Origin: DASSFZ01 sp035292585
Lineage (GTDB): Bacteria > Chloroflexota > Anaerolineae > Fen-1058
Direction of reading: 5' to 3'
Length of the DNA stretch: 64,000 nt
NCBI GenBank assembly: GCA_035292585.1
Contig: DATDPU010000118.1
Span: 10,226 to 74,225, forward strand
The translations under genes and the position numbers were made by a program. The notes beneath the pieces were generated by a model, which was not told the DNA's origin, ran no database searches, and saw nothing but the letters and a program-made list of their open reading frames with translations. Below are positions 26,314 to 35,333 of the stretch, in pieces (position 1 is the stretch's first letter; each line of letters opens with the position of its first letter).

Positions 26314-26352
26314 TACTTACCCCTCGCGGGCGACTTCGGGACAACTTTCCAC

Positions 26353-26901
26353 ATGTTGGTTCTGGTCGAGGATCAAGGCGAAGCGGTTCGGCTGGCGCCC
26401 TGGCTCAAGCGGGCGGGCTATCAGGTCTTGTTTGCCGATACGCTGCCCGAGGCTGCGCGTTGGTTGGGCACACGGGCCGGCTCGCGCGCAGTCATCGGTT
26501 CATGCCAGACACTCGCGCCCGATCTGTTCCACGCGTTGATCGGGTCGCGCACGCTGCCGGATGCGCCGCCGGCCAATCTGGAAACGATCGCGCCGGGCAT
26601 CCTGTTTGACGTCAGTCGCCAGGCCATCCGCAACGGCGCGAGCGTCCAGCCGCTCACCATGACCGAAGCGCGCCTGCTGCGCGCGCTGCTCGATCATCCG
26701 GGTCGCCCGCTCAGCCGCGTTCAATTGCTCGATCTGGTCTGGGGCTTCGACTATGCCGGTCAGAGTCGCGAAGTTGACGTCTACGTTCGTTATTTGCGGC
26801 GCAAGATCGAGCCTGAGCCGACTGAGCCGCGCTTCATCTTGACGGTGCGCGGCCTGGGCTACATGCTGAAGCGCCCCGATCCGCCTGATGGAGAACTCTA
26901 A
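26353..26901 (+). CDS. Winged-helix regulator (OmpR/PhoB DNA-binding domain) with stunted receiver
   Basis: About 182 residues from ATG 26353. The C-terminal 95 residues are a full OmpR-type winged helix: QPLTMTEARLLRALLDHPGRPLSRVQLLDLVWG, SREVDVYVRYLRRKIEPEP and FILTVRGLGYMLKR. The N-terminal part begins like a receiver (MLVLVEDQGEAVRLAPWLKRAGYQVLFADTL) but has only about 55-60 residues before an unrelated linker, and the phospho-acceptor Asp and conserved Lys are not apparent. No kinase is adjacent. Placement between the glucan genes suggests phosphorylation-independent control of the giant enzyme downstream. Confidence 0.78.
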   Translation: MLVLVEDQGEAVRLAPWLKRAGYQVLFADTLPEAARWLGTRAGSRAVIGSCQTLAPDLFHALIGSRTLPDAPPANLETIAPGILFDVSRQAIRNGASVQPLTMTEARLLRALLDHPGRPLSRVQLLDLVWGFDYAGQSREVDVYVRYLRRKIEPEPTEPRFILTVRGLGYMLKRPDPPDGEL

Positions 26902-26997
26902 CATTCCGCGCCGCTTTCCCGCAGAATTCCAATAATCGGCGGGTACAATTATTTACCAACCGAACAAAGCCAAGCTTATCGCCAAGGAGGAAGGACG

Positions 26998-29900
26998 ATG
27001 CGTCGTACAGTATTGAGTCTCACCGTGGTTTGCTCGATCTTACTGAGCTTGATCCCGCTCCCCACACTCGCCCTCTCACGCGTCGATCGCAGTCGCGTCG
27101 GCGTGCCGCCCAGCACGGGCACCCTGATCAATCGCGTCTTCACCGATAAGGCGCGTTACACGCCCGGCGCGCAGGCGACCATCAGCGCCGTGTTGAAAAA
27201 CAACACCGGCTCGACCTGGAACGGCAATCTCAACCTGACTGTCACCCATTTGGAGAGCACCGTCCACACGGCCAGCCAGGCGGTCAATATTTCCGCCGGC
27301 GCCGTCCAGACAAAAACCTTCACCTGGACGACGCCCATCACCGACTTTCAAGGCTATCAGGTGCAGATGGCCGCCGGCACGACCGACTACAACGCCAGTG
27401 CGATCGACGTGTCGAGTACGTGGACACGCTATCCGCGCTATGGCTACGTGCATGCCTTCACATCGGGCCAGACCCAGGCGCAAAGCCAGGACAAAATCCG
27501 GCTGCTCTCGGAGAACTATCACATCGACGCCGTGCAGTTCTACGATTGGATGTGGCGGCACGAGCAGGTCATCTCGCGCACGAATCAAGTCCTCAACAAT
27601 CCCTGGTACGATTGGGCCGGCAACCCGATTGCTTACCCGGTCATCCAAGACCTGATCACGGCCACGCACTCGTACAGCATGACGGCCATGCCGTACTTCA
27701 TGATCTACGCCGGCTTGCAAGGCTACGAGCAAATCTCCGGCGTGAACCCACAGTGGGGCCTGTTCGCCGACACGACGCATACCAATCAGCGCGTCTTCGA
27801 CTTCGGCGACAACAACGGCAACACGAACCTGTGGATCTTCAACCCGGCCAACCCCAACTGGCAGAACCATCTCTTCCGCCAGTACGACGACGCGATCAAG
27901 ACGCTTGACTTCGACGGCATCCACCTCGATCAGATGGGCAACTACTGGGGCGGGCCGTACTACGATTACTGGGGCAATAGCGTCGATCTGGGCAACAGTT
28001 TCTCGGCTTTGCTCAACAATGCCAAAGAACACGTCAACGCCTTCGCCTACCACACGCCGGGCGCAGCCGGTCAGAACGCGCTGACGTTCAACATGGTCAA
28101 CGGCGGCGTCAACGCCTGGGGCGTGAATGACGTGTTGAACAGCAGCCTGGATTTCAACTACAGCGAAATCTGGGAGAACAGTATCACCTACAAGCAGATC
28201 TACGACTTCGTCCGCACCAGCCGTCTGAACAGTAACGGCAAGGCGCTGGTGCTGGCCGCGTACATGAACTACGAGGAGAACACCGGCACGCGCTACGAAG
28301 CGGAAAGCGCCACGCTCAACGGCGTGGGCACTAACACCAACCACACCGGCTACACCGGGAGCGGCTTCGTCGACCAGTTCGGCGAATCGGGCGACTACGT
28401 GCAGTTCAGCATCTCCGTCCCCGAAGACGGCAAGTACGCACTGGTCTTCCGCTACGCCAATGATACCGGATCGACCAACACGCGCAGCGTCTACGTCGAC
28501 GGCGTCGATAAGGCGCAGCTCAAGTTCCTCGATCAGGCCAACTGGGATACCTGGGCGCGCGATGCGTACTACGTGGCCGATCTGACTTCCGGCGCGCACA
28601 CGGTGAAGCTCGCCCGCGACGCCAACGATTCCGGCTTCATCAATCTCGACAGCCTGACGCTCGGCACGTTCGACGAAGACAGCGTGCGGCTGGCGAATGC
28701 GGCGTTCGCCGCCTCGGGCGCGACCCACATCGAGATGGGCGAAGGCGACCAGATGCTGGGCCATCCGTACTTCCCCAACAGCAGCAAGCAGATGCGCAAC
28801 TCGCTCAAGACGGCGATGAAAGACACCTACGACTTCATCACCGCCTATGAGAACCTGCTATTCGATCCGGGCATCGGTTACGGCGACAGCGGCGCGCAGT
28901 GGATCAACATCACCGGCGAAACACTCAGCGGCGACGGCAGCGGCGGCACGATCTGGACGATGTCCAAACGCGATGCGAGCTACGACCTCGTGCATCTGAT
29001 CAACCTGGTCGGCAACGACAACGATTGGCGCGACGAAGCCAATACGCCGACGACCAAGAACAACCTGGCCGTGAAGTATTACATTGGGCCGGATGCGAGC
29101 GTGTCGGGCGTGTACGTCGCCTCGCCCGACATCGACCACGGCGCGACGAACTCGCTGTCGTACAGCACCGGAACCGACTCGACCGGGCGCTACGTCTCGT
29201 TCACCGTGCCCAGCCTGAAATACTGGGACATGGTTTACATCAAGCGCACGTTTGCCATCCCTGGCAGCGATCGCTACGAAGCCGAGAGCGCGGTGAAGAC
29301 TGCCGTCTCGACCAACACCAATCACACCGGCTACACCGGCAGCGGCTTCGTCGATGGCTTCGCCAGCCAGGGCGATGGCGTATCCTTCACCATCAACGCG
29401 CCAACCGAAGACGACTACTATCTCAAGTTCCGCTACGCCAACGACACCGGCTCGACCGCGACGCGCGACATCTACGTCGATGGCAATTTCGCGGGTCGAG
29501 TGTATATGAAAGACCTGGCGAACTGGGACACCTGGGGCAACGGCATCCTGACGACGCGGCTCAAGCCCGGTCTGCATCACGTGGTGATGTATTACGGCGC
29601 GAGCAACGCCAACGCCATCAACCTCGACAACCTGGAAGTGAAGAAGACTTACGTGTGGACCTTCAACGGCAAGATCGACCGGTTGCCGGAAGGGTTTTAC
29701 CTGACCACGCGCGTCGGCGTATCTGGCTATGTCCACTGGGGCACCAACAACTGGACCGGCGTCACCGACACCTGGTTCGTCCAGAACGGCTCGTCGAACG
29801 GCGGCGAGGACTACGAGGCGACCATCGGCCCGTTCAGCGGCGACACCGAGATCAACTTCACTTTCGCCTGGGATGACAACGGCGACGGCACGATCGACCG

Positions 29901-32340
29901 CTGGGAGGGGCAAGACTTCTCGATCGGCGCGAACATGCCGACGAACACCTACTACAACGTCGAAGGCATCTCCGGCAACAACTATGCCTTCGCTCAGTTC
30001 GACGCACGGGGCGGGCTGTTCGACTTCATGACGCCGCTCGGCATCTGGAGCGGCATCAAGGTCGATGGCTCGGTCGGGTCGCAGGGCGCGCAGGTCAACC
30101 TCTACAAATCGACCGGCGGCGTGAAGGTCGGCTCAACCTACTACTGGCTCAACGATCCGGCCTACTGGACGTACAGCCAGACCTACGTCACCGACACGAC
30201 GACGATCAAGACCACCGCCACGCACAAGACCGAACCAATCAAAGTCACGTCCTACGGCTTCGTGCCCAAGAACATTACCTTCCCCAACGACACCGGCGGC
30301 CAGCCCGTGCGCGGCATGGTCGTGCAGCGCATGACGGTCGAGAACACGAGCGGGTCGCAGAAGACGGTGTCGGTCTTGTACTATCAAGACATGAATATCA
30401 ACGGCGCGGATGCGCAAGATAGCGTGACCTGGAAATCGACCGAAGGCGCGTTGTACTTCCACGATGGCGGCGATGCCGGTAGTGGCCGCACCCGCACGCT
30501 CGACTTCGGCCTGGTGATGACCACCACACCGCCAATAACGCTCGGTCACAAGGAATTCCAGATCACCGACGCGGCTTACCTCTCGCAGACAGTCACGCTG
30601 AACGCGAGTTCGAGCCGCAACTTCGACGTGCTGCTCGTCGGCGCGACCGCCGGGTCAACCGGGCAGAATCTGTACGACAGCCACATCAAGCCGGCGGTCA
30701 ACTGGTTCAAAGGCTCGAACCCCGGTTCGCTCCAGACCACGACCGAGAGCTTCTGGACGAACCTGTTGAACAGCACCGCGACGACCTTCGAGACGCCCGA
30801 TGCGACGTACAACAACCTGTACAAGCGCAGCCTGCTCACGACCTACCTGTACTTCGACGGCGAGAAAGGCGGCATGGGCGCCGGCTCGTTCAACGGCGCG
30901 TACTTCTACAACTGGCCGCGCGACGCCGTTTACGGCGCGGCCACGCTCGACCGCGCGGGTATCCATGACATTCCTGAGAAACTCTACGACTGGTTGTGGA
31001 ACACCGCCGAGCGCGACAAGGTCGGCAACGACATCGGCGGCGACGGCGTGTACCATCGCTTCTGGTATCAGAAGTACACGATGGATGGCCAGCGCGAATG
31101 GGTGAACCCGCAGGTCGATGAAACGGCCATCATCCCGTGGGGCGCGTGGTATCACTACCAGATGACGGGCAACACGACGTTCCGCGATACGTACGACGAC
31201 CTGGTGCGCGAGGCCGCCGACGTGGCTTCGACCGAGAACCCGCACGAGTGCATGAACTACGACGGCACGCTCAAGCTGATGTACGCCCAGAACATTTGGG
31301 AAGACAAGTGGGGCTACTTCCTGTACTCGAACGCCAACATCGTGGCCGGGCTGCGCGACGGCGCAGCGTACATGGATGCGGTGGGCGATACGACCTGGCG
31401 CAACACCTTCAACACGCGCAAGACCGACTTCACCTGGGGCATCACCAACTCACTCTACAACGCCACCACGCTGCGCTACGATCACGGTCGCTACGTCAAG
31501 AAGGTCGGCTACTGCACCAACTCCGGCCTCGAACTCAACCGCGATGTCTCAGCCGACGTGGATATGCTCGGCCTGGTCACGCCGTGGAACGTGCTGCCGG
31601 TCACCGACACCAAAGTGATCAGCACCGTCTTGCACGTCGAGCCGGCGCTCACCGACTTCAGCGAGACGAAGATGGGCTACGGCGGCGTGCTACGCTATCG
31701 CGCCGATCAGGAAGAACTCTACGGCTCGGACTATCGCGACCACGGCGATGCCTACTACGATGGCGGGCCGTGGTTCATGGCGACCGACTGGATGAGCGAG
31801 TATTACCTGGAGTGGGCGGATACGATCAGCGGGACGGCCAAGACCGACACGGCCAAGACGTATCTGGATTACATCACGCGCTACGTCGGCGACCTGGGCA
31901 TCGGCGCGGAGCAGATCGACGAGAACAAACCCGACACGACCTTCGCGCTGGAGACGGCCTGGGCCAACGTGTGGGAATCGAATGGCAAGTTCGTCGATAA
32001 CATGCTGGCCTTCGTCGATTACCAGTACATCGCGCCGAGCAACGCCATCACGGTGACGCCGAAGCTGCCTACCGCCTGGAACTATCTCGGCTCGAAGATC
32101 CAGGTCAAGAACGGCAACCTGTACGTCAAGGTGACGAAGGGAACCAACCAGCGGCTGATCGATCTGGACAACAACTCGACCAACAACCTGAGCGTGGAGG
32201 TCTACATCCAGACCGACAAGTCGCCCAGCAGCGTGACGGGCACTTCGCTGAACTGGTCATATAGCGCACAGACCGGGCGGGTGAAGTTGTACGGCACGCT
32301 CAACGCCAGCACGACCAGCGACATCACGATCAACTACTGA
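26998..32340 (+). CDS. Giant secreted alpha-1,6-glucan enzyme: GH66 with inserted CBM35, second CBM35, and GH15
   Basis: 1780 residues. Signal peptide 1-26; GH66 N-terminal beta domain 40-130; GH66 barrel from about 145 (RYGYVHAFTSGQ), with likely nucleophile Asp311 (FDGIHLDQMGN) and acid/base near Glu390 (YSEIWENS). A CBM35 (431-557) interrupts the GH66 domain, as in cycloisomaltooligosaccharide glucanotransferases; GH66 resumes to about 752. A second, closely similar CBM35 spans 758-885. A beta-rich module (GYVHWGTNNWTGV, DDNGDGTIDRWEG) and a GH15 N-domain follow, then a GH15 (alpha/alpha)6 barrel from about 1265 with FYNWPRDAVYGAA, NPQVDETAIIPW and GIGAEQIDE. It should cut dextran, or cyclise it, and release glucose outside the cell. 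AAGGAGG precedes the ATG; a terminator follows. Confidence 0.85.
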   Translation: MRRTVLSLTVVCSILLSLIPLPTLALSRVDRSRVGVPPSTGTLINRVFTDKARYTPGAQATISAVLKNNTGSTWNGNLNLTVTHLESTVHTASQAVNISAGAVQTKTFTWTTPITDFQGYQVQMAAGTTDYNASAIDVSSTWTRYPRYGYVHAFTSGQTQAQSQDKIRLLSENYHIDAVQFYDWMWRHEQVISRTNQVLNNPWYDWAGNPIAYPVIQDLITATHSYSMTAMPYFMIYAGLQGYEQISGVNPQWGLFADTTHTNQRVFDFGDNNGNTNLWIFNPANPNWQNHLFRQYDDAIKTLDFDGIHLDQMGNYWGGPYYDYWGNSVDLGNSFSALLNNAKEHVNAFAYHTPGAAGQNALTFNMVNGGVNAWGVNDVLNSSLDFNYSEIWENSITYKQIYDFVRTSRLNSNGKALVLAAYMNYEENTGTRYEAESATLNGVGTNTNHTGYTGSGFVDQFGESGDYVQFSISVPEDGKYALVFRYANDTGSTNTRSVYVDGVDKAQLKFLDQANWDTWARDAYYVADLTSGAHTVKLARDANDSGFINLDSLTLGTFDEDSVRLANAAFAASGATHIEMGEGDQMLGHPYFPNSSKQMRNSLKTAMKDTYDFITAYENLLFDPGIGYGDSGAQWINITGETLSGDGSGGTIWTMSKRDASYDLVHLINLVGNDNDWRDEANTPTTKNNLAVKYYIGPDASVSGVYVASPDIDHGATNSLSYSTGTDSTGRYVSFTVPSLKYWDMVYIKRTFAIPGSDRYEAESAVKTAVSTNTNHTGYTGSGFVDGFASQGDGVSFTINAPTEDDYYLKFRYANDTGSTATRDIYVDGNFAGRVYMKDLANWDTWGNGILTTRLKPGLHHVVMYYGASNANAINLDNLEVKKTYVWTFNGKIDRLPEGFYLTTRVGVSGYVHWGTNNWTGVTDTWFVQNGSSNGGEDYEATIGPFSGDTEINFTFAWDDNGDGTIDRWEGQDFSIGANMPTNTYYNVEGISGNNYAFAQFDARGGLFDFMTPLGIWSGIKVDGSVGSQGAQVNLYKSTGGVKVGSTYYWLNDPAYWTYSQTYVTDTTTIKTTATHKTEPIKVTSYGFVPKNITFPNDTGGQPVRGMVVQRMTVENTSGSQKTVSVLYYQDMNINGADAQDSVTWKSTEGALYFHDGGDAGSGRTRTLDFGLVMTTTPPITLGHKEFQITDAAYLSQTVTLNASSSRNFDVLLVGATAGSTGQNLYDSHIKPAVNWFKGSNPGSLQTTTESFWTNLLNSTATTFETPDATYNNLYKRSLLTTYLYFDGEKGGMGAGSFNGAYFYNWPRDAVYGAATLDRAGIHDIPEKLYDWLWNTAERDKVGNDIGGDGVYHRFWYQKYTMDGQREWVNPQVDETAIIPWGAWYHYQMTGNTTFRDTYDDLVREAADVASTENPHECMNYDGTLKLMYAQNIWEDKWGYFLYSNANIVAGLRDGAAYMDAVGDTTWRNTFNTRKTDFTWGITNSLYNATTLRYDHGRYVKKVGYCTNSGLELNRDVSADVDMLGLVTPWNVLPVTDTKVISTVLHVEPALTDFSETKMGYGGVLRYRADQEELYGSDYRDHGDAYYDGGPWFMATDWMSEYYLEWADTISGTAKTDTAKTYLDYITRYVGDLGIGAEQIDENKPDTTFALETAWANVWESNGKFVDNMLAFVDYQYIAPSNAITVTPKLPTAWNYLGSKIQVKNGNLYVKVTKGTNQRLIDLDNNSTNNLSVEVYIQTDKSPSSVTGTSLNWSYSAQTGRVKLYGTLNASTTSDITINY

Positions 32341-32364
32341 GAGACGCCACGAGCCGTTTTCCGG

Positions 32365-32396
32365 GGAGAAGCAGGCTATCCTGCTTCTCCTTTTTT
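32365..32396 (+). terminator. Rho-independent terminator after the giant glucanase gene
   Basis: GGAGAAGCAGG-CTAT-CCTGCTTCTCC (perfect 11-bp stem) followed by six T. It closes the glucan locus 25 bases after the stop codon. The following 450 bases (32397-32854) contain no gene I can support. Confidence 0.93.
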
Positions 32397-32854
32397 ATCG
32401 ATGGTAGAAGAGATCAGGATTATCAATCAACGGCCTGAGCCGGTGATCCAGTTCTTGGCTGGGTTGTTGGTCGGGCTGCGGAGGCAGGGTCAATGTGACG
32501 AAGTTGCTCTAATTCCACCCCCACCCTCGCGCATTCCAACTTTCGATAGACGACAACCAGGCCGGTTTAGGGCTATGCTGTCAGCGTAACCCTGGAATGG
32601 CCTCTTGTCGGCTGCGCTCCCACTGCTCAAAACGCCAACGAGCCTACTTCGGCAGTCGGAGAGCTGGAACTAATTATTCATTTTGCTGCTCACCGCCTTG
32701 GCGCAAGTGGTGTGATTGTCACAGGCGGCAGGGAAGGGAATAGCACGTGAGGCGTCCCTCAGCACTGCCAAGAGCGACCATCCGTATCGGTTCAGGCATA
32801 GCGCTCAGCGCGAATCCTCTATCTGGGACCTACGCGCTTTAAGGAGAAGATACG

Positions 32855-33304
32855 ATGAACGACGACTTCCAAACGAATTCGACTTCGTCACAGCCAGCCG
32901 GCTGGCTCTCCGGGCGACTGACGCGGCGGATGGAACGGATGCAGCGCCGCGCGGAAAGGCGCGCCGCACGCTACGCCGGCGGCGGCGCCTGGCTGATAGG
33001 CGTCGCCTTGATCATTCTGGGCGTCATCTTCATGCTCCAAAACACGGGAGTGGTGCTGATCGGTAATGGGTGGGCGCTGTTCATTTTGCTGCCGGCCCTG
33101 GGTTCGTTTGCCACGGCCTACGGCGCGTATCGCAACCATGGCGGGCGATTGAATGCGATGGCGCGCGGAGCGTTGATCAGCGGCCTCGTCTTCACGGCTA
33201 TCGCCGCTTTCTTTCTGCTCGACCTGGATTGGGGGAATTTGTGGCCGCTGTGGTTGATCCTGGCAGGCATCGGCGCGCTCGCCAACGCGCTGCTGCCCGA
33301 CTAG
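32855..33304 (+). CDS. Small membrane protein, DUF5668/LiaF-like
   Basis: A 149-residue protein. A charged N-terminal segment (RRMERMQRRAERRAAR) precedes four hydrophobic helices: GAWLIGVALIILGVIFML, WALFILLPALGSFATAYG, GALISGLVFTAIAAFFLL and LWPLWLILAGIGALANAL. The 'FLLDLDWGNLWPLWLILAGI' phrase is characteristic of LiaI/LiaF-type transmembrane regions, whose roles are mostly unknown envelope-stress functions. AAGGAGAAG precedes the ATG. Confidence 0.75.
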   Translation: MNDDFQTNSTSSQPAGWLSGRLTRRMERMQRRAERRAARYAGGGAWLIGVALIILGVIFMLQNTGVVLIGNGWALFILLPALGSFATAYGAYRNHGGRLNAMARGALISGLVFTAIAAFFLLDLDWGNLWPLWLILAGIGALANALLPD

Positions 33305-33319
33305 TACCCCGACCACTTA

Positions 33320-33385
33320 ATTTTGCGGGGTTCGGACGGCAGTTGCACTGCCGTCCACCGCAGTTCAACTGCGGCGGGAACTATG
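33320..33385. repeat. Twin-hairpin repeat upstream of the SRPBCC gene
   Basis: Two adjacent hairpins, GGACGGCAGT-TGC-ACTGCCGTCC and CCGCAGTT-C-AACTGCGG, of the kind found as dispersed intergenic palindromes. The element sits exactly where the start of the following gene should be. Confidence 0.6.
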
Positions 33386-33403
33386 CAACTTCAGATTGTT
33401 GAA

Positions 33404-34062
33404 GCACTAGTCGCCCGCGCAGTCTGAACATCCGCTTCATCCTGCGCCCGTGGTACAGTCGCTGGGGCGCGACCGATCACGAAGTGAAGCGACGCTTGCC
33501 CGGCGACGAGCGCACCTCGCATCCCAAGCTCGCGAACATGTGGGCTGTGAGCGTGCGTGCGCCAGCGGCTCAGGTCTGGCCCGGGGTAGCGCAGATCGGA
33601 CGGGAACGCGGCGGGCTGTATTCGTACGAGTTACTGGAGAACATCGCCCGCTGCGAGATGCACAACGCGGATCAGATCGTGCCCGAATGGCAATTGAAAA
33701 CCGGCGATGCGGTGCGCCTCGGCCCGAAGGGATACCCGCTCTACAAAGTGGTCGAGGTTCAGCCGAATCGCGCGCTCGTCATGGCCGGGGCTGATCTGAA
33801 AACCGAGGAGGGTGTCGAGTTGAGCGATCCGCTGCCCCAGGCCTACGCCAACAGCACCTGGACATTCGTCGTCGATCAGCGGGCCGACGGCGTGACGCGG
33901 CTGATGTGGCGTTGGCTGACGCACCCGATCGGCTTCGTGATGACGCGCAAGATGAGCGCGCGGCAGTACGCCAACACGCATCTCTTCAAGCCGCTCGGCA
34001 TCCTGCTCGTTTACGCGGCCGCGTTCTTCGGGCTGGCCGTGTGGCGATTCAAGTTTGAGTGA
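33404..34062 (+). pseudogene. SRPBCC-fold protein, 5' end missing
   Basis: The conserved frame is already coding at 33415 (SLNIRFILRPWYSRWGATDHEVKRRLPGDE) although the first possible start is the internal GTG at 33484 and an in-frame stop occurs near 33400. 'RPWYSRWGAT..E....LPGDE' is a conserved stretch near the start of this family, so the true start has been lost, probably to the hairpin repeat upstream. The body (VSVRAPAAQVWPGVAQIGRERGGLYSYELLENI) is a START/SRPBCC-like domain and a hydrophobic helix ends the protein. Initiation from GTG 33484 would give a 192-residue product. Confidence 0.65.
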
Positions 34063-34100
34063 GGCATCAAATGCGCGTATCGATCTTCCCCATCGACAAG

Positions 34101-35036
34101 CTATGCGCTAGGGCCGGCCGGTGGGCGGGTCGCCCTGGAGTTCATCAATGCGATGACTTCCTGCATGCTCGGCGCTTGATACACCGATGGGAAGCGCGTG
34201 CAGGCGACGGCAGCGCAAGCCGCAGCGAATCGGATAGTTTCATCGTCCGGCATGTCCTGCAAAACGCCGTAAACAACGCCGGCCCTGAAGGTATCCCCGG
34301 CGCCTAACGTATCTCGCACGGCGACGGGGAATGGAGTGAAACTCGATTGAAGGGGTGTATGCGGTGCAGCGTACCGAATCTCCCGGCTCCCAAAGGTAAA
34401 GATGACTAATCCCTGGCACGTTTCTCGATACGTGTTGAGCAGCTGCCTGTAATCACGATTCGGATATTCGCGGTCGAGGAATTCTTGAGAGCACACGCTA
34501 GCTCTGGCGCGCCGGGCAATCGCGCTGTCATGGCGGCAATCGATGGTCACGTAATCCTTGTGATGCTTCTCGCACAACTCCGCGACCAAGTCCGATTCCT
34601 TTCCGAAAAACGGATCGAGCGCGATGCAGCGCGCCGCTTGAATCGAGGCTTCACTCGGAATAGTCCACAGTCTTCGCCCGCCAAATAAGTTGGCGACGAA
34701 CCAGCCGAACACGGTGCGCTGCTCGCCATCGCAGAAGACGATATCGCGCCAACCCTCGAAGCCCGCCTGCCGAATCATCGGCGAGCAATCAACGTTCCTG
34801 GCATTCAGGTACTTGAGCAAAGGCTGCTCCGTCTGTTCGCCGAGATAGCAGCCGTCGAGCGAGACGCGGGCGCCCAGGTTACTCAGAACGATAGCGGCAT
34901 TGGCCGCTTCGCCGCCAGGGATGACGTAGGTTTCCTGAATCTCCCCGTAAGTATCGGGAGCCGGGAACTTGCCTTTCAACAGATGAATCGTCGACAACAC
35001 GGTCATTCCATAGACGTAGACATCGATGTTGTTCAT
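34101..35036 (-). CDS. PfkB family carbohydrate kinase
   Basis: A 311-residue ribokinase-fold enzyme. The N-terminal substrate region has IPGGEAANAAIVLSNLGARV (residues 40-60, PfkB signature 1), and the catalytic DTLGAGDTFRAGVVYGVL (near 240-257) carries the anion-hole and base Asp of signature 2. It phosphorylates a sugar or nucleoside hydroxyl; the substrate cannot be told from sequence. It is monocistronic, facing the SRPBCC fragment. A degenerate R1 repeat is upstream. Confidence 0.9.
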   Translation of the reverse strand: MNNIDVYVYGMTVLSTIHLLKGKFPAPDTYGEIQETYVIPGGEAANAAIVLSNLGARVSLDGCYLGEQTEQPLLKYLNARNVDCSPMIRQAGFEGWRDIVFCDGEQRTVFGWFVANLFGGRRLWTIPSEASIQAARCIALDPFFGKESDLVAELCEKHHKDYVTIDCRHDSAIARRARASVCSQEFLDREYPNRDYRQLLNTYRETCQGLVIFTFGSREIRYAAPHTPLQSSFTPFPVAVRDTLGAGDTFRAGVVYGVLQDMPDDETIRFAAACAAVACTRFPSVYQAPSMQEVIALMNSRATRPPAGPSA

Positions 35037-35092
35037 AGCTCTCGCTTGTCAACTCCCCTGCAATTTGTAATAGTCGCTATCGGAGCTAACCG

Positions 35093-35155
35093 AGTAGCAT
35101 AGCGCCTTGTGCGCGTTGACGAGCACGCGGCCCTACGCTACGCCCATCAAAATCA
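35093..35155. repeat. Degenerate R1 repeat copy
   Basis: GTAGCATAGCGCCTTGTGCG and CTACGCTACGCCCATCAAAA match the arms of the R1 element (9550, 58652), but the central part differs. It lies between the PfkB gene and the amidohydrolase fragment. Confidence 0.55.
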
Positions 35156-35204
35156 CTGTGGCGGAGCACCAGGTGGAAATACAGACTTCCGATTGATAAC
35201 GCCA

Positions 35205-35325
35205 TCATGGACAACCACTCGATTCGTACATCGGGATACCCAATTCGAACTCGCCGGGGCCGCCGCCATAATCGTTCCCTAACGCCACCCTGCCGCCCAA
35301 CTCGACGAACGCGCGCAGGTTGTTG
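35205..35325 (-). pseudogene. Amidohydrolase fragment (C-terminal active-site region)
   Basis: The minus frame reads NNLRAFVELGGRVALGND, then YGGGPGEFELGIPMYESS, then GCP and stop. 'LGNDYGGGPGEFELGIPMYE' with its Gly-Asn-Asp metal-ligand Asp is typical of amidohydrolases close to their C-terminal third. Only about 40 codons remain, bounded by the next gene at 35334 and by the R1 copy. It is unrelated to its neighbours and is best read as a deletion remnant. Confidence 0.6.
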
Positions 35326-35333
35326 GTCGTTCG

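Noticed and set aside
27076..28764. Long minus-strand frame (562 codons) opposite the giant glucanase gene
   Set aside because: It is antisense to a gene with clear GH66 and CBM35 domains, has a composition typical of GC-rich shadow frames and shows no domain.
32401..32854. Short frames between the glucanase terminator and the small membrane protein
   Set aside because: They have no Shine-Dalgarno, no domain, and biased shadow composition; I see no supported feature here.
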